The position numbers and the translations under genes are program-made. Shown here piece by piece: positions 61,928 through 64,000 of a DNA stretch of 64,000 nucleotides. Every line of letters starts with the position of its first letter. Positions within the stretch are counted from its first letter, which is position 1. The notes below the pieces were generated by a model. The model ran no database searches. It was not told the DNA's origin and was given only the letters and a program-made list of their open reading frames with translations. This stretch comes from Panaeolus papilionaceus. Its lineage: Eukaryota; Basidiomycota; Agaricomycetes; Agaricales. Location: the NCBI GenBank assembly GCA_015501605.1, contig JADNRZ010000016.1:496001-560000 (forward strand). The letters run 5' to 3'.

Positions 61928-62388
61928 ATGTACGCTACCAAGCTCGCTGTTCTCGCTGTTGTTCCTCTCGCCGTCAGCGCTACCGTCCTTCCCCGTACCG
62001 ATGGAAACGGTAACAATAACGCCTGCAACACTGGTCCTGTTCAGTGCTGTAACCAACTCCAGACTGTAAGTACATACATAGCGGGATATGCGGTCTCGTG
62101 TTGGTACTAACTTTTGCCTTTACAGCAAGCTCAATCTCCCTTGACCGGCATTCTTGGTCTCCTCGGGGTCGTCCTTGGTCCTATCACTGCTCTCATCGGA
62201 AGTGAGTTGAATGTGTCACGATACAATGACATCGTTTGACTGATAACATTATTTTAGCCAACTGCAGCCCATTGAGCGTTATCGGCATTGGTGGAAACTC
62301 CTGCTCCACCCAACCAGTATGCTGCACCAACGTTGTCATGAACGGATTGGTCAATGTCGGATGCAATCCTATCAACATCAATCTCTGA
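61928..62388 (+). CDS. Class I hydrophobin 3
   Basis: Three exons (61928-62065, 62126-62201, 62258-62388) give 114 residues. Signal peptide [16 protein letters not shown]; cysteine pattern [25 protein letters not shown]. Intron positions and the promoter match hydrophobin 1, and the same reductase gene follows in tail-to-tail orientation in both places, so this is the block duplicate of hydrophobin 1. Confidence 0.94.
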
Positions 62389-62628
62389 AAGCCTTTCCAG
62401 CTCATGTAACTTTCATTTAAACGGGCTGTATGATGTGTAAATGCGTATAATCATGAATATGTATATGAAAAGCTACGAAATATAAACGTGAATGTGTTCG
62501 CTCTGAAGTATCTTTCAGATTTGCACAGAGGATGCGACACGAACCCAGATACAATGACATCCCAGAAAATATAAGACTATGTACAATACAATTTGGTTCG
62601 CGCATTCGCTTTGTTCTACACAGCACAA

Positions 62629-64000
62629 CTACTCCTTGGCAACTCGAACAACAGCTTTGGCGGTGTTGTTTCCTTGTTGAACATCCAACATCGCCTGAGG
62701 CAGCTTATCGAGGCCTTCGTAGATGTGCTCACGATGCTTAATTTTGCCGCTGGCTACTTTAGGTGCAACCTCCTCCAAGAACTTCTTGCCCCAGTTACTT
62801 TCGAGGCGGCCGACGATGAAGCCCGAAATAGTGATAGACTTGGAGATTACGTGGAAGAGATTCTACAAGGTTGTGAATTAGCTTAGGTCATTCGTTGTAT
62901 GCAAGTCGAAAGGTATACCTTGACAGGAGCACCTCCGGAGTTGTATCCAGCGATCATCCCACATTCCTAATGGCAGTTAGAATCGTGTTCATGACGAGGA
63001 AATAGTCAATGCTGCTTACAATGAAACGAGCTCCGACCTTGGCAGCTTCGAGAGCAGCCTCAAGAGTTTCGCCACCGACGTTGTCCCAGAATATGTCGAT
63101 ACCGCCTTCACGCTCGAGTATCTCGAGGGTGTTGGAAGTCTTATAGTTGAATGCGACATCTGCGCCGATCTCCTTCATGAAGGCCACCTTTTCATCTGAC
63201 CCAGCCGAGCCGATAACCTTGAGGCCTTGAGCCTTGGCTAGCTGAATGACGAGCCTAATAAAGGATGAGCCACTAAAACAGTCGTGACGTTACTCATACG
63301 TACGAGCCAACGGATCCTAAGATAGGATTTGAGTAAGCGATCATGCCCAGACGCAGGATGATCTAATAAGGGCGCGTACCTGCTCCAGTGCTAACGAATA
63401 CGGTCTCTCCCTGATCGGTACCATGTGTGATAAACATCAACGTGTTTCTAGAGCCACCAATCCGGACACTTACCGCTTTTGCTTTCGAGTACTCATTCCA
63501 GGCATAGAAGGCAGTTTTGCCTGAAAACGAGATGACGATTATTACCTCATCTCCTGACAAGAGATCACTTCAAACATGTCCCTGACGTACCTGGCATGCC
63601 CAACACTCCAATAAAGTAAGACCATGGAAGGTTGTGTGGGTTGTTAAGTTTCTGAAGTCCATCAAGGCTCTTGCGAATAAAGTACTCCACGTGGTCTATT
63701 TCATGCACGTCAGTCTCGTTGGACGTCGGGCCCCTGAGGATTCCTACTTACCAAACGTGTATCCGTAAAGGTGATCACCGACTTTGACATCTGCGTTCTC
63801 TGAACGAAGAACCACGCCGACACCGAAGCCATTCAAACTAACAGAATGTGTCAAGATAGGTTGCCAGATCGAAATTATAAACTCACGGTTCACCGAGAGC
63901 GAAGGGTGGCTGTAGTGTAACGTGTTAGACAGTTGCAATACAATATTGAGCTTCCATTCGGGGACCGAGTGGAGCGAGCACCGATGTTGACTTACTGAGT
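62629..64000 (-). CDS. MDR-family NADP reductase, 5' end off the window
   Basis: Medium-chain dehydrogenase/reductase without structural zinc, most like the prostaglandin/alkenal double-bond reductase group, which reduces activated C=C bonds with NADPH. Visible exons: 64000-63996, 63909-63887, 63837-63752, 63695-63591, 63520-63474, 63410-63380, 63316-63304 (13 nt), 63254-63020, 62966-62919, 62862-62629. Exons from 63909 on give 273 residues in phase. Landmarks: NGFGVGVVLRSEN, VGDHLYGYTF, YFIGVLGMPGKTAFYAW, the cofactor-binding VFVSTGAGSVGSLVIQLAK with VIGSAGSDEK, then FWDNVGGETLEAAL and ISGFIVGRLESNWG. It ends VVRVAKE. The start codon lies beyond 64000. A decayed copy is at 49388-54000. Confidence 0.92.

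Overview
The window is nuclear DNA of a filamentous basidiomycete, an agaricomycete. Nearly every gene is cut by many 47-75 nt GT-AG introns. The gene set fits: class I hydrophobins, AA9 polysaccharide monooxygenases, a starch-binding alpha-amylase, an F-box gene cluster and mucin-like membrane proteins. The style resembles Cantharellales such as Rhizoctonia or Ceratobasidium, but that is a guess. All exon models come from reading splice sites by eye and checking that reading phase closes across every junction.

Layout. 1-10320: a tandem pair of related uncharacterised genes (1987-3629, 4764-6561) with duplicated 3' flanks, then about 3.7 kb without genes. 10321-20838: housekeeping genes: ESCRT-II subunit Vps36 (-), a mucin-like single-pass membrane protein (+), SRP9 (-) and a mitochondrial 2-oxodicarboxylate carrier (+). 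21111-28200: three tandem F-box-like genes (-) and a cupredoxin-domain membrane protein (-). 30627-38436: glycogen phosphorylase (+, 32 exons), an acidic zinc-binding-motif protein (-) and 3-ketodihydrosphingosine reductase (+).

40059-64000 is an accessory, heavily rearranged region. It holds an AA9 enzyme (+), a GH13 alpha-amylase with CBM20 (-), a PEBP-family protein (+), three hydrophobins, a second AA9 gene (-), and a medium-chain dehydrogenase/reductase running off the right edge, plus broken copies of several of these. PEBP and AA9 form a tail-to-tail pair duplicated with reciprocal truncation. The 2 kb block upstream of hydrophobin 1 recurs inverted upstream of hydrophobin 2. The hydrophobin + dehydrogenase block occurs twice, but the left dehydrogenase is a pseudogene with a deletion, a nonsense codon and a 3.5 kb insertion. 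That insertion carries minisatellite DNA and 203-bp inverted repeats around a truncated helicase-like ATPase.

Functionally, the housekeeping half covers endosomal sorting, signal-recognition-particle assembly, mitochondrial transport, glycogen breakdown and sphingolipid synthesis. The accessory half is secreted: starch and cellulose attack, surface coating and a detoxification-type reductase. The most unusual features are the inverted-repeat helicase element, the reciprocal duplications, a GT-GG intron in the amylase, and recurrent 5-nt micro-exons.
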